Origin: an uncultured Oscillospiraceae bacterium
GTDB taxonomy: Bacteria; Bacillota; Clostridia; Oscillospirales; Oscillospiraceae
Direction of reading: 5' to 3'
Length of the DNA: 6,670 bases
Assembly: GCA_910588045.1 (NCBI GenBank)
Contig: CAJUPS010000140.1
Span: 1 to 6,670 of the forward strand
Shown: positions 5,007-6,670 of the stretch, in pieces
Layout: each line of letters opens with the position of its first letter
Numbering within the stretch: the first letter of the stretch is position 1
Translations under genes and position numbers: made by a program
Notes under the pieces: model-generated
Databases searched by the model: none
The model's input: the letters and a program-made list of their open reading frames with translations, nothing else
Told to the model about the DNA's origin: nothing

Positions 5007-5054
5007 AAACGCCTCTCTATACTGGAAGCAATCCAGACATAGAGAGGTGTTTTT
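5007..5054 (+). terminator. Rho-independent terminator of the two-component operon
   Basis: Positions 5007-5020 pair with 5039-5052 (14 bp including one G-T), and an inner stem CTGGA/TCCAG (5022-5026 with 5032-5036) has a 5-nt loop. A run of five T ends at 5054, directly before the ATG of the next gene. The 3' arm contains AGAGAGG (5041-5047), the next gene's ribosome site. Confidence 0.8.
5018..5023 (+). promoter_or_regulatory. Candidate -10 box for the carboxypeptidase gene
   Basis: TATACT (five of six to consensus) lies 32 nt before the ATG at 5055. No acceptable -35 is found 16-19 nt upstream (agccct and neighbours), as expected of a promoter needing an activator. The direct repeat at 4970-4991 ends 26 nt upstream. 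Transcription would begin near 5030. A weaker alternative -10 is TATGAA at 5003-5008. Confidence 0.4.
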
Positions 5055-5828
5055 ATGTACAGAAGAGAATCCCGCGCACGCCGCCGGAGAAGAAAAAGCC
5101 GCCTGCCCCTGTATGCGTTCCTGTTGGCGGTACTGTCCTTCGTGCTGGCTTTCACCTTCCCGCCGGAGGAGAAAACGGCCCCGCCCGTCCGGACGGCGGC
5201 AGTGAAGCCCATTGCCGCCATCTCCGCCCCGGAGCCTGTGCTTCCGGCGGAACCGGAAGCGCCAGACAAAAACCAGTGGAACCTGATTCTGGCAAACCCC
5301 TGGAACCCCCTGTCGGAGGATTACGCCTTTACACAGAAGGCCCTCCCAAACGGCCTTGTGGTGGACGAGCGGTGCTATCCCGATTTGCAGGCTATGATGG
5401 ACGCCTGCCGCGCATCGGGCCTGTCGCCGGTGATCTGCTCGGCCTACCGCAGCTATGAGAAGCAGGAGGAGCTTTTCCGGCGCAAGGTGGACAAGCTGAC
5501 CGCCCGGGGATATTCCGCCGGGGACGCCCAAACCGAGGCCGCCAGGGAGGTGGCCCTCCCCGGCACCAGCGAGCACCAGACGGGCCTGGCGGTGGACATC
5601 GTGGACCTGGACAACCAGAACCTGGACGAGAGCCAGGAGGACACCGCCGTCCAGAAGTGGCTGATGGAGCACAGCTGGGAGTACGGCTTTATCCTCCGCT
5701 ATCCCAGCGGAACCAGCGACCTCACGGGCATCATCTACGAGCCCTGGCACTACCGATATGTAGGCCGCGAAGCCGCCCAGGCCATCCACGACCAGGGGGT
5801 GTGCCTGGAGGAGTATCTGGCAGCGTAG
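5055..5828 (+). CDS. VanY-type D-alanyl-D-alanine carboxypeptidase (peptidase M15B), membrane-anchored
   Basis: 257 residues. It removes the terminal D-Ala from peptidoglycan stem peptides outside the cell. A very basic N-terminus (RRESRARRRRRKSR) precedes one membrane segment (about 18-35), acting as an uncleaved anchor or signal. A Pro/Ala/Glu linker (36-72) follows, then the catalytic domain (about 75-257). Metal ligands and catalytic residues of the VanY/LdcB fold are all visible: SEHQTGLAVDI gives H174 and D181, EPWHYRYVG gives E229 and H232, and the family motif YRSYEKQ is at 131-137. The ATG at 5055 is chosen because AGAGAGG lies 7 nt upstream. Preference for D-Ala-D-Ala over related peptides (LdcB-like L,D activity) cannot be read from sequence. 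It is not co-translated with the upstream operon, but the shared repeat motif suggests the same regulator controls it. Confidence 0.93.
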   Translation: MYRRESRARRRRRKSRLPLYAFLLAVLSFVLAFTFPPEEKTAPPVRTAAVKPIAAISAPEPVLPAEPEAPDKNQWNLILANPWNPLSEDYAFTQKALPNGLVVDERCYPDLQAMMDACRASGLSPVICSAYRSYEKQEELFRRKVDKLTARGYSAGDAQTEAAREVALPGTSEHQTGLAVDIVDLDNQNLDESQEDTAVQKWLMEHSWEYGFILRYPSGTSDLTGIIYEPWHYRYVGREAAQAIHDQGVCLEEYLAA

Positions 5829-5853
5829 GCGTTCGTGCTGTGTCGATTCCCCC

Positions 5854-5882
5854 TTGCAAATTTCGGGAAAGACTGGTAAAAT
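5854..5882 (+). promoter_or_regulatory. Promoter of the serA-like gene
   Basis: TTGCAA (5854-5859), a 17-nt spacer and TAAAAT (5877-5882) preceded by TGG form an extended -10 promoter. The start would be near 5889, giving a leader of about 58 nt. AAGGAGGAG (5927-5935) is the ribosome site, 11 nt before the ATG. A perfect 11-bp palindrome, GTGGTTACCAC (5884-5894), sits on the predicted start and may be an operator. Confidence 0.75.
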
Positions 5883-5946
5883 GGTGGTTACCACTGGGAT
5901 TTCCCCGCAGGGCGCGGATAAAGTTGAAGGAGGAGACGATACAGCC

Positions 5947-6670
5947 ATGAAAATTTTAGTGACCGACGGAATGGACAAGACCGCACTGGAGCAGCTCAAG
6001 CAGAACGGCCATGAAGTAACGGAGCAGTTCTATCCCCCCGAGGAGCTGGGCGCAGCCCTGCGGGAGTATGACGCGGTAGTGGTGCGTAGCGCCACCAAGG
6101 TCCGCATTCCCCACATCGACGCGGCCAAGGGCGGAAAATTGAAGCTCATCATCCGCGGCGGCGTGGGCGTAGACAACATCGACGTGAAATACGCGGAGGA
6201 AAACGGCATCACCGTGAAGAACACCCCCCGGGCCTCCTCCAACTCCGTGGCGGAGCTGGCCATGGGCCACATGTTCTCCTGCGCCCGCTTCCTCTCTGCG
6301 GCGGGCCACACCATGCGGGAGGGCAAATGGGAGAAGAAAGCCTACGGCAAGGGCATCGAGCTGGGGGGCAAGACCCTGGGCATCATCGGATTTGGCCGCA
6401 TCGGTCAGGCTCTGGGCCGTATGGCCAAGGGCATCGGCATGGAGGTCATCGCCCAGGACATCTTCCATGTCCCCGGCATCGAGGAGCAGATGGGCATGAA
6501 GTATGTGGAGCTGGACGAGCTGCTGGAGCGCTCTGATTTTATCTCCCTGCACACCCCCAGCCTCAACGGCGTGAAGCTCATCTGCAAGGAGAACATCGAC
6601 AAGATGAAGGATGGCGTGGTGTTCGTCAACACCTCCCGGGGCGACAACGTCAACGAGGACGACCTGCTGG
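5947..6670 (+). CDS. serA: D-3-phosphoglycerate dehydrogenase (D-2-hydroxyacid dehydrogenase family), partial
   Basis: The first 241 codons of a gene running off the right edge. The enzyme oxidises 3-phosphoglycerate to 3-phosphohydroxypyruvate with NAD, the first step of serine synthesis. Residues 1-95 form the substrate domain with VRSAT (46-50) and RGGVGVDNIDV (70-80), the hallmark of this family. NTPRASSNSVAELAMG (92-107) is the interdomain hinge. The Rossmann domain has GFGRIG (148-153), with D171 after the second strand favouring NAD over NADP. NTSRGDNV (228-235) holds the catalytic Arg231. The catalytic Glu and His lie beyond the window, so neither completeness nor a C-terminal ACT domain can be judged. 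Other 2-hydroxyacid dehydrogenases share these motifs; VRSAT favours SerA. It has its own promoter and looks unrelated to the wall genes upstream. Confidence 0.85.
   Translation, partial: MKILVTDGMDKTALEQLKQNGHEVTEQFYPPEELGAALREYDAVVVRSATKVRIPHIDAAKGGKLKLIIRGGVGVDNIDVKYAEENGITVKNTPRASSNSVAELAMGHMFSCARFLSAAGHTMREGKWEKKAYGKGIELGGKTLGIIGFGRIGQALGRMAKGIGMEVIAQDIFHVPGIEEQMGMKYVELDELLERSDFISLHTPSLNGVKLICKENIDKMKDGVVFVNTSRGDNVNEDDLL

Noticed and set aside
4950..5999. 349-residue minus-strand frame spanning the carboxypeptidase and serA start
   Set aside because: It crosses a terminator, two promoters and two plus-strand genes with intact catalytic motifs. It has no ribosome site or domain.

Overview
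The window looks like chromosomal DNA from a GC-rich Gram-positive anaerobe of the Oscillospiraceae / Clostridium cluster IV kind (Flavonifractor, Oscillibacter or Lawsonibacter-like). This is inferred from strong AGGAGG-type ribosome sites, sigma-A-like promoters, GC-rich codon use, a Firmicutes-type secreted repeat protein and a VanY-type carboxypeptidase. No species can be named from sequence alone.

Layout. (1) 1-1447, minus strand: the N-terminal 482 residues of a secreted surface protein that runs off the left edge. It has a signal peptide, a Val/Thr/Ala-rich repeat region with a period near 20/40 residues (probable beta-solenoid), an acidic linker, a second domain and a KTPEET hexapeptide stalk. 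Because it is open at the edge it is easily missed, and large Gly/His-rich or Ser/Thr-rich frames on the other strand are its shadows. Its promoter and a 120-nt potentially structured leader lie at 1448-1606. (2) 1651-1991: a compact locus that reads as a type I toxin-antitoxin module. A 28-residue hydrophobic peptide with a basic tail is on the minus strand, and a near-consensus promoter on the plus strand fires an RNA antisense to its 3' end. A 27-nt near-perfect inverted repeat could join the 5' and 3' ends of the toxin mRNA. (3) 2020-5054, plus strand: a strong hairpin, then an operon of overlapping genes encoding an OmpR-family response regulator, a HAMP-containing sensor histidine kinase and an unrecognised membrane-anchored or secreted protein, ended by a long terminator. 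(4) 5055-5828: a membrane-anchored VanY-type D,D-carboxypeptidase. (5) 5947-6670: the first 241 residues of a D-3-phosphoglycerate dehydrogenase (serine synthesis), with its own promoter.

How they fit together. The half-site G(A/T)TGCCG occurs as an 11-bp-spaced direct repeat both in the regulator promoter (2053-2074) and just upstream of the carboxypeptidase gene (4970-4991). Direct repeats of this period are what OmpR-family regulators usually bind. I infer that the two-component system regulates itself and the carboxypeptidase, making this a cell-wall-responsive unit. The terminator that closes the operon overlaps the start of the carboxypeptidase gene. Its 3' arm holds that gene's ribosome site and its 5' arm holds a candidate -10 box, so read-through RNA would hide the ribosome site while RNA from the gene's own promoter would expose it. 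No ligases or dehydrogenases of a glycopeptide-resistance cluster (VanH/A/X) are visible here.
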